Shown: positions 14,287 through 25,390 of the stretch, piece by piece
Position numbering within the stretch: the stretch's first letter is position 1
How the letters are laid out: every line of letters starts with the position of its first letter
From: Mactromeris polynyma
Taxonomy: Eukaryota > Mollusca > Bivalvia > Venerida > Mactridae
Assembly: GCA_032209605.1 (NCBI GenBank)
Contig: JASFXZ010000039.1
Location: forward strand, 1,054,001 to 1,118,000
Reading direction: 5' to 3'
Length of the DNA: 64,000 nucleotides
Translations under genes and position numbers: made by a program
The notes under the pieces: generated by a model
What the model saw: the letters and a program-made list of their open reading frames with translations, nothing else
What the model was told of the DNA's origin: nothing
The model's database searches: none

Positions 14287-15899
14287 ACTAACAGAGACAT
14301 TAAGTCATAAAGTAAACCTTTAAATTACACATAACAACAATAAAGGATTTATAGATCAAAGAGGACTCAAGTGATTGATTCTTGAGGTAAAACAATTTTC
14401 AACATACATAATTATATAAAAATATATAGTACATTTCATACAATGTACAGTCAAATTAAAATAAATTATCTACAATGGATTTCAGACACCCTGATTTACA
14501 GTAACTGGTAAATATTCCAAAATTGCTTTTTTGGAAGGCAGTTCTGGATGAAATATACATATTAGTAATCATTGGAATACCTTACAATACATAAAGCCAA
14601 TAAAAAGACCTATGCAAACAAACCACATTACATTGGATACAATACAATCTGCCTAAACTGGATTTCATATACTGGCATACAAGATAATAACAGACATAAT
14701 TGAATAAAATGAGCCCTCTGAAGCTAAAAAGTGTTTTCTTTTCAGGCTCTTTCCCCAAATTAAGTTTACAATAAAAGACGCCATGTTAATTGTCAAGTAC
14801 TGAGGCCCCAACAGGGGTGCTACATTACTTTCAACCACACTATACTAATACAGGACAGTTGATTTCATTGCGATCCAGAATTTGTGCCAGAAAATATTAA
14901 GGAGTGTAGACGTTATAAAGAACGACCAGGTTAGATTGTCTGCTAGTCATGTGACAATGATATTTAAAGTTTCCGCCATACCCTCTATTTGTCCAGTAAC
15001 ATCTGCTGTCCACTATTATCTTGCAAGTCAGTATCTATGAACTTCCTGATAAAATTATAACAAAATATTTCGTAAATGTTCATATAAATTCAATAAATAA
15101 ATGCAGAAAAATAATTTTCAAATCTTCAATTTGCCATTTAGAAATGTAAGGAAAACTACAGCAAATTGTACAAGACAATTGATACATGAACTAAGCAATA
15201 ACAATACAAATGTACTACTTATAATAAAATACTGATAACATTTTTATGCAAACTCACTTTGGGTTAATAATCACTTTAAGATAATTAGCGAACTTATGAT
15301 AGAGGCAATTTTGGATCCTGACAATAGATTTAATCTTTGATCAGACGGACATAAAATTGACCTGAAATAACTATGGAATTGGTGTGAATTTCACAACAGA
15401 AGACCAGCAGTAATCATGAATTAGGCAATAAATTACCTTCACCTTAATACAGAGATTTTGGTTACATGTTTTTCATCTTGATGAGATCTATCCAGTCAAT
15501 ATACTCACTTACTTATAGAATTAGGCTAAAAAGTATTTTAAATCCTATTTCAACAAACCATAACGTGTGTAAAGTTACTGCTATTGAAAACTTCAAATGT
15601 AATTTTCTTAAAATGGCATAAATGAGATAAGTCTTTGTAGAACTAGGTCAACATAATCGTAGACACTGTGTTAGGAGTTGGTAGATAAGATACACACTGA
15701 GCACAATTACAGATAACTTACATTACATATAGTGAGATCAAACCAATCCAAACAACAAAAGAGCCAAGTTTGCGATCTACTCTAGCTAAGTTACACAATT
15801 CAGTGCATAACAACCTCGATATTTAAACCCACATATTGTACATACAGATATTGTATATAATGCTAAAATGCCAGCATGAAGTAATTCTAAATACTGATA

Positions 15900-16556
15900 T
15901 TAAGTTTGTATAACCTTACTATTTGGGGCGATAATTGTGTTTGGTTTTGGGGGAGCGTATTTGCTATATAAAACTGTTGCTAAAATGACTAACGCAGCTC
16001 CAATGGAGAATTCTTTAGATAGTGTTGTATGGAAGAGAACTATAGAGCTAATACATGATATAATAATTGAAGCAGACGTTGCAAAACCTTTCAGAATATT
16101 GTCAGCGTATTTCACAACAACAGCAACAATAAGTCCACCGCACGACTGCAAGATGATTACAAACCACACCCAATTGTCGTAACCGTAGAAAAATCCTTTT
16201 TCTCGAACAGCTACCCCATCGCTGAGCTCCATAGTGATGTAACCTACAACAGCCCCTATGCCCCCTAACTGCACATTCCGTAGCCATATTGACTGCTGAG
16301 TTCCCTTCAAAATCTTCTCGAAATAAACGCCAGCAAAGCCAGACATAACACAGGCTGTAATAACTGCAACAAGTCCTATATAAGGATTCTGGGCGACAGT
16401 ACTTTTAGTTGTACTTATGTTCTCTGGTTGAAGCTGCACAACAGACACTCCGACAAATAAAATCACTAATGATATCCACTGGATTTTACTCAGCTGTTTC
16501 TTCAACATGATAACTGACAACACTGCAGTGGTCAATATTTTCATTTGATATGTCAC
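15900..16556 (-). CDS. SLC35A2: SLC35A transporter, terminal coding exon
   Basis: This exon has an acceptor TTTCAG ending at 16557 and a TAA stop at 15902-15900. It encodes the last 218 residues, starting VTYQMKILTTA. It carries the most conserved part of the family, KYADNILKGFATS, followed by a short cytosolic tail rich in Pro, Lys and Asn. The large last exon resembles the usual layout of this family. Confidence 0.9.
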   Translation of the reverse strand: MTYQMKILTTAVLSVIMLKKQLSKIQWISLVILFVGVSVVQLQPENISTTKSTVAQNPYIGLVAVITACVMSGFAGVYFEKILKGTQQSIWLRNVQLGGIGAVVGYITMELSDGVAVREKGFFYGYDNWVWFVIILQSCGGLIVAVVVKYADNILKGFATSASIIISCISSIVLFHTTLSKEFSIGAALVILATVLYSKYAPPKPNTIIAPNSKVIQT

Positions 16557-18602
16557 CTGAAATTAAAGTCTTCTGGGCATTAGAAAGTAATCAAACATTT
16601 CATAAATTGTTTGATAATTTAACAGTTCAATAAATACATAACTGAAGATTTCTTTCAAAGTAAGGGGTTTAGGGGCCACAATGATGGTCAAGGTGATATG
16701 GGCTAGTATAAGGAAGCACATACTATAGCCCAAGTTGAATGAAAAACGTGAAATAATTTTTTTTACATAGCACCGTTGAGTTTCTAAAACACAGCCCCTC
16801 TCAACACCAGCCATCTCTTCACAGCATTTACTCCAACGATTGATTCTTTCTTATATTGTATTTATATATTAACAGCCACCTACTTAATTCAGCCAACAGT
16901 CAAAAAGTTATGGTCTTTAATTGAACCTCTCATCCACAGCCACCTGTAGAGAGGGTCCACTGTTTTACGATTGCCTCCTTGGTTTCCAACCAGTACTCGT
17001 GCATAATTCAGGGATTGTGATTACATTGAAATCTTCCTAAAGGCCGAATTGAAACCACTACCTTATGATAGGGAGTTAGGCACTCAACTTCTGTGGACTA
17101 TCAGGGCTCTAGAAATCCACTAGCCCAACGTCCCGGACTAGTCTAATGCTGCATCGGGCTACCAACAGTTCAGTTGAAGTTAGTCTCAGACAACTCTGTT
17201 TTTAAAGTTAATCAACATCAGCAATTGTTCCGTTGTAAGTCAAACCTTAGAATCCCACAAAAGCATGTGATATCAATTATAGATTGTGATGCTATCATTG
17301 TGTATGTTTATTTGTTACTAAATTGACTAATATTCTCGGACAACTAGCTTCCTATGTCGGACAAGTCGAATTTTACATTTCCATTAGTCCGGGACAAGAG
17401 TCATTGAAAAAAAATTCTTGAGGCCTGCTATTATGTCTCTGTCAAGATGAATGATTTGGAGTAACGAGTTTGCTACTGAAATTACCTGAAAGACTGCAGC
17501 ATCTAAATTAGAAACACCAACAAATATAAGATTATTCTGTAATGTGTAGACTAGTGATGGGACTGACACTTTCACACAATCCAGTGGTTGCTTGATAATA
17601 TTGTCTCTAAGATTTGACAACCATGCTTTCACTGATCCTTCCTGAAAAGGGAGCAACATAATCAAGATAAGATTATAATAAAGTTGAGCCAAAGGTGATA
17701 CCTCAGGTTTACCACTATCTTAAAGTATTCAACTGGATATCAGTAGTATATTTGAGTACACCCAAAGATATAACAACGGCAGAGCTACAGGAAAGCAATT
17801 TATTTAAAGTTACTTGTGTATTCAGAGTTTAATTTTGACCTGACAATATAAAGGCGTGACTACAAGTATCACCATTTTTCATTTTAAGTGAGCTCATACT
17901 AATGTTCACAGTGAGAGCCCAAGTAATCTGTGGTAGGCAACAGTTTTTCAATTAAGTAAATTCAAAATCTACACTTACAATTTTAATCAACTTAAACTTC
18001 ACTAACATACCTTAGCATGACGTTTTTCTAAAATTCATAGCAAAAAAAACTTGATTTGACCTTTTCAAGTAACATGCTTAAAACAATGTTACATTCAGTA
18101 CAGTCCCTTATTATCAACGTGAAAACGGTTGCATGAACTTTCAGAACCAACCAATGTCAATTTAGGTAAATGAAATTAATGCATTTGTGCATAAAACTAT
18201 AGTACTTGTTTGGTTTACTTTCATATAAAAAAACACAATTGCAGCTTTTTTCACACAAGCTCACGGAAAAACACAAACAATTTCAATACACCTATTTTGA
18301 AATGTATTGAACCAGGTAATACAGTATTCATGCATTCGCAGTTAATAAACAGCACTAGAAAATTTCTGGTATTTTCAACTAATTTTTCAATCAAATATGG
18401 CTACAGAATGAAATCAAAGAAACAGTTACCTGTATAAGAATGATGATAAGACTGACTAGGCATTTGATTGATTCTTGCAGTATAACGGCCGTGGTCGTGA
18501 AGAACAAGTTGCCCTCTCTCGTTCTGACGTATCGCATGGATAAAATAAACACGGCATTCTGGGCAGTGAGGAGAAATAAACTTAAGTATTTCAACATCAT
18601 TC
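15900..18602 (-). CDS. SLC35A2: UDP-sugar transporter, SLC35A family (UDP-galactose type)
   Basis: A nucleotide-sugar antiporter of the Golgi membrane: it imports a UDP-sugar in exchange for UMP for use by lumenal glycosyltransferases. Three coding exons join in phase 0: 18602-18430 (ATG at 18600), 17641-17486 and 16556-15900, giving 57+52+218 = 327 residues, close to the roughly 325 of SLC35A3. Family hallmarks in order are MRYVRT, FFTTTAV, VPSLVYTLQNNL, NLDAAVFQVTYQMKILTTA, SGFAGVYFEKILKG and VVKYADNILKGFATS. The run DGVAVREKGFFYGY and the SI-LF segment after FATS look closer to SLC35A2 (UDP-Gal) than SLC35A3 (UDP-GlcNAc), but substrate is inference. An acceptor lies directly before the start codon, so an upstream 5' exon is expected. 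About ten hydrophobic segments are present. Confidence 0.9.
16950..17098 (-). mobile_element. tRNA-derived SINE copy in transporter intron
   Basis: Read on the minus strand, GTTGAGTGCCTAACTCCC followed by GGTTTCAATTCGGCC lines up with the tRNA-like head of the copy at 62297 (GTAGAGCGCCAGGCTCCC, then GAATTCGAATCCC). Downstream it shares the ACAATCCCTGA block with the copies at 33775 and 62297. The promoter boxes are degenerate, so it is an old insertion. Confidence 0.55.
17102..17427 (-). mobile_element. hAT-like MITE in transporter intron
   Basis: The ends are CAGGGCTCTAGAAATCC and, inverted, CAGGCCTCAAGAATT, typical of hAT elements that begin CAGGG. It is an inverted copy of the element at 35690-35975; shared internal strings include TTGTCCGAGAA, GACTTGTCC and GGTAGCCCGA. 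It sits 58 bp inside the intron from the exon end at 17486. A clear 8-bp target duplication was not seen. Confidence 0.75.
17486..17641 (-). CDS. SLC35A2: SLC35A transporter, middle coding exon
   Basis: Acceptor TTTTCAG and donor CAG|GTAATT bound a 156-bp, 52-codon exon, in phase 0 at both ends. It encodes EGSVKAWLSNL through SNLDAAVFQ. Within it VPSLVYTLQNNL is the family signature immediately before the conserved NLDAA segment. Confidence 0.9.
18430..18602 (-). CDS. SLC35A2: SLC35A transporter, first coding exon
   Basis: The acceptor CAG ends at 18603 and the donor CAG|GTAACT follows 18430. The first Met of MMLKYLSLFLLTAQ, at 18600, aligns with the start of vertebrate SLC35A3, whose LKYVSL follows within a few residues. 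Only two bases precede the ATG in this exon, so the 5' leader must come from an upstream exon. Confidence 0.85.
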
Positions 18603-18947
18603 CTGAAAAATATTCAACAATATTCGATACAAGATAATTAACATGTGACACAGTTCGGGAAGAACTTGAAATGTCAGAGACTTGTTTCACTGCCAGTTTG
18701 TACATGTATGTGAAATCAAATTGGTTAAACTCAGATTCCAATGCATTTCTATATTTAAAACTGTAACTGTGAACTAAAATGACCAATAATTAATACAGGA
18801 AAATCAATATTAATCAAATAATTATTAAGTAAAGAAGTTAATTAATACACAATTAATAGTATGTGACAGCCACTATGTTATAAAATGTCCAGATGACAAG
18901 TTCTATGTAGTACTTCATAAGTCTTGAATGTGCCGATATATAGTGAA

Positions 18948-19025
18948 TAATGGATGGATGGATCAATCAATGAATCAATCAATGAATCAATAAATAAATC
19001 AATCCATGAATCAATGAATGATATT
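18948..19025. repeat. Tetranucleotide (atgg/aatc) simple repeat
   Basis: A run of atgg and then interleaved aatc, aatg and aata units, imperfect, about 78 bp. It lies upstream of the transporter exons and just before the pogo-like element. Confidence 0.85.
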
Positions 19026-19417
19026 TTATTGTGGTTAGTGTGTCATTTAGAGTGCATATTATAATACTAAGCAAGAAAACAGAAAAGATGTAAAATGCAA
19101 ATGAGATACAGTAAAACTTCGAAACCTCGAACAGTTTTGGCTCGAACACAGTAGATACCTGGAATAGGTTCTTAAGTCCCGGCGAAACCCCTTCTTATTT
19201 AATATTATTTAACAGTAGATCACTCAAACAGAGAAAGGTCGACCACTCAAACAGGGTTTGTGGTCCCTAGCTATCATTGCATTCATTGTTCACCATAGAC
19301 AGGTCGAACAATACAATAATTCACACCTTTCATTGCTTAATATACTATTATTTGTTGATAGGTTAGATTGGCGACACATGTTATTCGCACTTCGTGATAT
19401 TTACATGCCAGTTGTGC

Positions 19418-19520
19418 ATGTACAGTGGAAACTCCCTAATCCGAACACCCTTCGGACAAACTATAAAGTTCGGATTAGAGGAGATTCCGGACTGGAGAGG
19501 ATTCCTCCATTATATGTCAG
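19418..19520. mobile_element. Nested fragment of a second pogo/Tigger-like element
   Basis: TACAGTGGAAACTCCCTAAT followed by ccgaacacccttcgg has the TA plus CAGTGG..AACTC style of a Tigger-like terminus, different from that of the host element. About 45 bp on, ttcggattagaggag is a partial inverse, which may be the other end of a tiny deletion derivative. Confidence 0.5.
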
Positions 19521-20497
19521 TAGGTACGACATTCTTTGAGTAATTTGAATAAGTTCGCTAGAGGTTGTTTGCGTTATCGCGATGATATTTTACAAAATTT
19601 ATGTCAAATTGAAAATTCAATTTATAGCCCAAAATCATAAGTTAAAAGAGACCAACATGCTCCTTTCATAAAAGGTTTAGTCGTTATAGAAATTGTAGAA
19701 ATTCAGAATATGCACCGCTATAGACGCCTCTCGTTTAATTAAAACTGTATGAAAGCAAGTTGACTATAATTAACTTTAATTTTGACCTACAGTTCATTCT
19801 TAAGGTAAGACCACTCTAATACTCATCTTCAAGAATCTTAACTAAACTGTTTCCATGAGTTTCTCGATCACATAAGACAACTAAATGCAAAATATTACAA
19901 AGTTTTACCGTGCCGTTTTAAAGATCTTCAAGTTTTGAGATTAAACCGACTTGCTTTGAGAGGTCAAAAATTCCACTCATGTTCTTCATGCATAAACAAA
20001 TTTTTTTAGTTCAAAATGAGACTTTTTTATCATCTGTTTAAGTGTTATTCTTAAAAAGAAAGTGCTAATGATATCATAAGGAAAATAAATCAAAAATAAT
20101 ATGCTTTGTAAAAAATATAGGTGGTATTTCATATGCATACACCCTCCTGTAAATGACGTAATTTTTTAAGTCACAATAAGAAATGAAAATTTCAAGGTAG
20201 CATAATCTTACATAATAACGTTAGTACTCTAATATAATGGACATCAAAATTATCCTCAACACCTCTTTAACAAAATATAACAAAATGAAAAACTTTTACC
20301 GTCCAGTTTTGCTTTGATAACATCTTGTAATATGTATGTATCAAATTTTACCGTGCAGAATTATCAAAATTTGGAGAAATATGGCATTTTTTGGGGAAAA
20401 AATTGATATAATTTATATTTTATAATTTTATATCAGTTTCCTTGTCAAAAAAATCAGTAAGACAAGAAATGTCATGAAAAAAGCAAAGAAAAAAATG

Positions 20498-20575
20498 TGG
20501 GCATTGCGGGGATTTGAACCCTGGACCTTTCGCATGTAAGGCAAGAGGCTTAACACATAGGCTAAGGATAGATAT
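20498..20575 (-). pseudogene. tRNA-like pseudogene or SINE head
   Basis: On the minus strand TTAGCCTATGTGTTAAGCC resembles a D-arm/A-box and GGTCCAGGGTTCAAATCCCC resembles a T-arm with B-box GGTTCAAATCC. The middle suggests an anticodon-like TAC loop (valine-like). The 5' acceptor strand does not pair with the 3' strand, so this is not a functional tRNA. Confidence 0.45.
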
Positions 20576-21133
20576 TGACCAAGGTATTCCAAATGAATTA
20601 AAATTTACATTTTCATTCGGGTGGCTTTACCTTTAATAAATAGATGTAGAAATTACAGCAAAATTACACTGTGCAGTAAATGTATTAGATATTTTATTTC
20701 TTAGAATTTTATTGATATTTTTATAATTTCACTGCATAAGGTGGATATATAAATCGTAAGCAAGTACCGTTTTTCAATGAATCATTCAACATGTCAAATG
20801 ATTTCAAACATAGCTGAAATTAAGTATGGGTGTTTTCCGAAGTTATACGGTCCATAAAAGCTGACAAGCTTAATGCACATAGTACGATGTAGTTTCAAAA
20901 CGTCATACCTGAAAACTATGCACCATAGCTTCATTTCAAAAGTTTTTCATAGAGAAAACTAATGATCTATGGTAAAAAATTTGAATTGTGATTTGTGTAC
21001 CTTAAATGGGCCCTTTTCTGCGCTTTGACTGTAAGTTAGGACATATACGCATATACCGTAGATGCCTCAAACAATAGATGGCTCGAACTAATTGCTAGGT
21101 CCGACTGCAGTTTGAGGTTTCGAAGTTTTACTG

Positions 21134-22385
21134 TAGTAAAATTACTATAAGAAGAACTTGTGTAAATATTACACAATCTTTCTATGTAAAAACACTAAGG
21201 ACATGATAACATGAATACATGGAATGAATAAGAAACAACACATCACTATATGGGCAATGCTACATTATTAGCGTTGATTGTAATGTACAACTAAATGTTA
21301 TACTGGACTTATGGTATAAAGGTTTGATGAAGAAACGTATGATAAGACTTCTTCACTTCATTCAAACATCAATACATTCAGCTGTAACACTGTTCTTTTT
21401 GTAAAAACACAACCAACACCCTTTTATAGAGAAACTTAATTTATCATCATTATCATTTATCATGTTACACCCTAGATACTGTAAAGAGTACATAAATATT
21501 ATACTGTAACCTAACCAATTTCACGCTCTCGCTTCGACTGTATGGTTGAGTAGAAATTCAGGTTAATCATGAATACAGTATGTATTACACATGAAGCAAT
21601 TAAAGATAAGTTTAAAGGAAAGTATTTAAATCCCTCCTAATTCCAATTTCTGAAATAATTACAAGAGGAATTTTGTAGTGGGACGCGCCCATAACCTTAG
21701 CATTGTTTAAACCCACAACCTCCTGGATGAGGGGCCTACCCCTTTATCCCTTACATAGTATATATAATAGCATGGAAGTTAGCTCACTTACTTTTGTTAT
21801 AAGCTTTCATACATGCCTGAATAGATCTCATAGGCTTAAGAGATGTCATGACAATAAATTAATATAAATATACTCCTTTTAACTCCTATTACCACATGCT
21901 ACAATATCAATTTAAATCAATTTTTGTCTATATATGAAGATATAGTGTAAGTTCACTAGTAGTTAAAGCAATTACTTAATTATTCTCCAAAAATTCATAC
22001 AATGTCCGACAAAACTTACACGTATAATTATTACCATATGTTACATAGGCAAATAATCAGCTTAAAAGCAAATAACAAATACTGGTAAAAGATAACATAA
22101 TCAATGGAACAGAACATATGTTACCATCTGATCTATATCATCAGTTGCTTGCAAATCGAAGTTCCAAGTAAACTCATCAATCTGTACAATATTATAGTCT
22201 CATTATTTCAGATACAGTTTTTACTTCATGACAGTATATGATTTGCATCTAGACAGATATTGCGGGAATTTGGGGCTCTTAACTCTACTTTAGGGGACAG
22301 GCACCCTTGGGTTGGGGAGTTTTTTTTAAGGAAAAGGGAGTTTAATATAAATTGTAGTAACAGGAAGATTGGATTATATTGCCAG
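21134..22385. other. Geneless AT-rich stretch with one weak SINE-like trace
   Basis: No exon is supported. Around 21680-21765, on the minus strand, GTAGGCCCCTCATCCAGGAG followed by GTTGTGGGTTTAAAC has the spacing of a degenerate tRNA-derived SINE head. The rest shows nothing recognisable. Confidence 0.3.
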
Positions 22386-23350
22386 CTGGTAAACCGAACA
22401 ATCTTCTGAATGATTAACCGGTAAACCGAACAATCTTCTGAATGATTAACCGGTAAACCAAACAATCTTCTGAATGATTAACCAGTAAATCAAACAATCT
22501 TCTGAATGATTAAACAGTTAACCGAACAATCTTCTGAATGATTAGCCAGTTAACCGAACAATCTTCTGAATGATAAGCTGGTTAACAGAACAATCTTCTG
22601 AATGATTAGCCAGTAAACTGAACAATCTTCTGAATGATTAACCGGTAAACCGAACAATCTTGTGAAAGATTAACTGGTAAACCAAACAATCTTCTGAATG
22701 ATTAGCCGGTAAACCGAACAATCTTCTGAATGATTAACCAGTAAATCGAACAATCTTCTGAATGATTAAACAGATAACCGAACAATCTTCTGAATGATTA
22801 GCCAGTTAACTGAAAAATCTTCTTAATGATAAGCTGGTTAACAGAACAATCTTCTGAATGATTTGCCAGTTAACTGAAAAATCTTCTTAATGATAAGCTG
22901 GTTAACAGAACAATCTTCTGAATGATTAGCCAGTAAACTGAACAATCTTCTGAATGATTAACCGGTAAACTGAACAATCTTGTGAAAGATTAACTGGTAA
23001 ACCGAACAATCTTCTGAATGATTAGCCGGTAAACTGAACAATCTTCTGAATGATTAACCGGTAAACCATACAATCTTGTGAAAGATTAACTGGTAAACCG
23101 AACAATCTTCTGAATGATTAAATAGTAAACCGAAAAATCATCTGAATGGTTAACTAGTTAACCAAACAATCTTCTGAATGATTAGCCGGTAAACCGAACA
23201 ATCTTCTGAATGATTAACCATTTAACCATACAATCTTCTGAATGATTAGTCGGTAAACCAAACAACCTTCTGAATGTTTAACCAGTTAACCAAACAACCT
23301 TCTGAATGTTTAACCAGTTAACCAAACAATCTTCTGATTGATTAACCGGT
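22386..23350. repeat. 32-bp minisatellite, about 30 copies
   Basis: The unit is ggtaaaccgaacaatcttct plus gaatgattaacc, 32 bp. Copies vary mainly in the gtta/gtaa junction and a few carry ttgtgaaagatt. Each unit contains the inverted pair aatc...gatt. Some blocks of several units recur as larger repeats, for example around 22600 and 22910. There are no unique spacers between copies. Confidence 0.95.
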
Positions 23351-23545
23351 TAACCTAACAAGTCAAGTTATGGTTTAATGATGGACATTTCTGCTTATTT
23401 TGTTACTCTGTGCAATGATGATTGCCTATAACTACAATAAATAGATCTACTCAAGATAGCTATAAATAAAACCATACCAAATCAAACTTTAAAATCATTC
23501 ACATCAACTGCACAAAAAATCAGATCAAAACGATTAGGAGGCAAA

Positions 23546-23776
23546 ATGGTGCGCTTATCAGAAGGTGATAGGGGTAGAGCTATTGAGCTGCTTTCGCATG
23601 GCTTTTCGCAACGTCATGTCGCCATGCAGTTTGGGGTGCATGAAACGACGTTATCTCGCTTGCTTCAGCGCCTCAGGGCGACCGGAAGATTGGCTGACCG
23701 TCCTAGGCCCGGACGTCTACGAGTTCATATTTTTTACAAGGATGTGTATATCCATTACCAGCAAGTCATGTCCTAA
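23546..23776 (+). pseudogene. Tc1/mariner transposase N-terminal HTH fragment
   Basis: The frame opens MVRLSEGDRGRAIELLSHG and continues with QRHVAMQFGVHETTLSRLLQ and RPRPGRLRV. This is the paired-like helix-turn-helix and GRPR-type linker of Tc1 transposases, with about 63 residues well preserved. After RLRV the sequence turns into unrelated residues and stops; the DDE catalytic part is missing. The intact frame contrasts with the decayed copy at 4084. It starts about 200 bp after the minisatellite. Confidence 0.8.
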
Positions 23777-23989
23777 CAATGGCCCAAGATCTTTAGATAC
23801 AACTGGAGATTCAACTATTGTTTTGTTCTGTGGGATATTTTCGAAGTTGCTTAACTAAATATAAACATTTGACATTTTGTGTATCATTAGATACACTAGA
23901 ATATAATTCTTAATAGCTTAATGTAATGAAAATCATATTTCATTGAGATCTTGTGTAAAACCGAGAACATATAAAACATGGATTCGGAA

Positions 23990-24365
23990 CAGGCTGGTAT
24001 ATGTATTTAGACTTGTTTGAACTCTCGGTAGCGGTGAGATTTTCTTCCGAGATCAAACAATCGGAACTCCTCGCACAATTCTATGAACACGATCCGCAAT
24101 AATGTCAGAGCAAGGTGTTCCGATTAGCGATAAAAATTGGCGACGTCCACCATCTTGTTTCTGAATCGAGAGAATTTGACATTTCGCACCACCGTAATCT
24201 TCATGTTTACAGCAGCTATATATTTCTTGATAGTACTTATATATTTTTATTTTTCTTGTTGTTTGCATGTTTGCATTTTTTGTTTAATACTGAGTTGGAC
24301 GAGCGTTGTTTGAGCGGATGAATTTTCGATTAAAATCCACGATACTTGCCGAGCGCACGCTTAGA
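23990..24365 (-). promoter_or_regulatory. CpG-rich patch, possible transporter promoter or 5' exon
   Basis: CpG dinucleotides are dense here against a CpG-poor background. On the minus strand there is CAAGATGGTGGACGTCGCC near 24160-24140, similar to the AAGATGG core bound by YY1 in animal promoters. Two attgtgggtaaatt motifs lie at about 24367 and 24394. The patch is upstream of the minus-strand transporter, which needs a 5' exon. Promoter function is inference only. Confidence 0.25.
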
Positions 24366-25390
24366 ATTGTGGGTAAATTGCATGCTAAGGATTGTGGGTA
24401 AATTATTTCATCTTATCATTTCACTGATATCAGCCTGTTTCACATCCATGACTTATATGTCTGTGGTAAAACAGACTATATGATGTGATTGAAATATAAC
24501 ATACAGAAATCTTCTTGCAATCTTCAAAGGGGCAAGGCTCTCCAGCAGTATATACCAACAAAGTAGGATAAAACTAGGAATGAGACTCACAGAAAATTAG
24601 GAAAAAAATAGGAAGTCAATGATAAGGAATTATTGAAAGGACATATGATATATTTGCAGCTTTTTTTCTATTTAATTACTATACTCAATTGGATCATTTG
24701 TCAGGTTATTTGTTTCCGCAGTCACTTGTAGGTATCACTGACGCTTAGGCCAAGCTTTTCAGTCATCAGTTGAGGAAGCTGGACTATGCACCAGTGGTAC
24801 CAGAACACCAGAGCACACTTACTGCAAAAGGTTACCTGTCAACAAAACATTCTCTAATTTGTCTTCTTCAGCAAGAAAATTTCCAAAACTATGTTTAACA
24901 AGAAATACCTTTTATAAGAAAGAAGTTTGGCGCAACTTGAAGTATGCAAATTTGTTGCAATTTGAAGGTTAAAATTTTTGTACATGTACAACATAAAAAA
25001 TGCCTAAATGTTACGACTGCCGGTCATTCAATTACGCTATACTACAGAAACCCGAGACCTGTAAGGGGAGATCACTGCGTAGTGTGATTAGTCATAGACA
25101 CAGTATAGTTTGTTTCAATAAAGTTCATCAATATTACTTTAATATTGCATAAGTCGTGAACTCACACATTCATGTTAATAAACTTGTTATATTATAAGCG
25201 ATGTATCTGATTAAAACGATATAAATGATCGCAACTGGTACATAACACCAAGAAAGTCTTCTTATAATTCCAACATCGGACAATTCCCCGTGGTGATGAC
25301 TAATTACCGATTATGTTATGGTAAGGGCAGGTAATCCAGGCTAATGACTAACACTACTTACTGGATAAATCATGAAATACACTATATACA
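24366..25390. other. Geneless stretch with repeat debris
   Basis: Strings of the type actaggaa recur near 24570 and again near 25880, suggesting old repeats. The block near 24910-25020 (tttggcgcaacttga, aaaaaatgcctaaatgttac) has a diverged counterpart near 25535-25610. A short open minus-strand frame around 24830-24720 preceded by TTTTGCAG is noted but not supported as an exon. Confidence 0.3.

Larger units (their letters stand above)
7680..15899 (-). other. Long geneless tract downstream of the transporter, A-rich on the plus strand
   Basis: Apart from the repeats listed separately at 10147-10515, 11648-12115 and 14008-14286, I see no gene in these 8.2 kb. The plus strand shows more A than T in many lines. 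Near 7690 the minus strand carries AATAAA within GATAAATAAAAGTG. One reading is a very long 3' untranslated region of the minus-strand transporter; another is plain intergenic DNA. Other minus-strand AATAAA or ATTAAA hexamers occur closer to the stop codon, for example near 15330, so the true cleavage site is unknown. Confidence 0.25.
19109..21133. mobile_element. pogo/Tigger-like element, about 2.0 kb, no transposase
   Basis: The left end CAGTAAAACTTCGAAACCTC is matched by the right end, whose inverse is CAGTAAAACTTCGAAACCTC as well, and both are flanked by TA. The CAGT..AAACCTCG style of terminus with TA target sites is typical of the pogo/Tigger branch of Tc1/mariner. The identity of the 20-bp termini suggests moderate age. 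No transposase frame is present; internally there is a second, nested terminus near 19420 and a tRNA-like segment near 20500-20572. Confidence 0.8.

Noticed and set aside
15937..16287. Other frames overlapping the transporter's last exon
   Set aside because: Shadows of the real minus-strand coding frame.
16563..16814. 83-codon minus-strand frame in transporter intron 2
   Set aside because: Lies wholly in the intron between two in-phase exons and has no similarity to the transporter.
20498..20575. Functional tRNA-Val gene
   Set aside because: The acceptor stem does not pair and the D-arm is degenerate; it also lies within a transposon.
22386..23350. CRISPR-like appearance of regular short repeats
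   Set aside because: Units are directly adjacent with no unique spacers and the genome is animal; this is a minisatellite.
24715..24835. Short minus-strand open block after TTTTGCAG
   Set aside because: The acceptor is plausible, but there is no matching donor and it fits neither the transporter nor another family.
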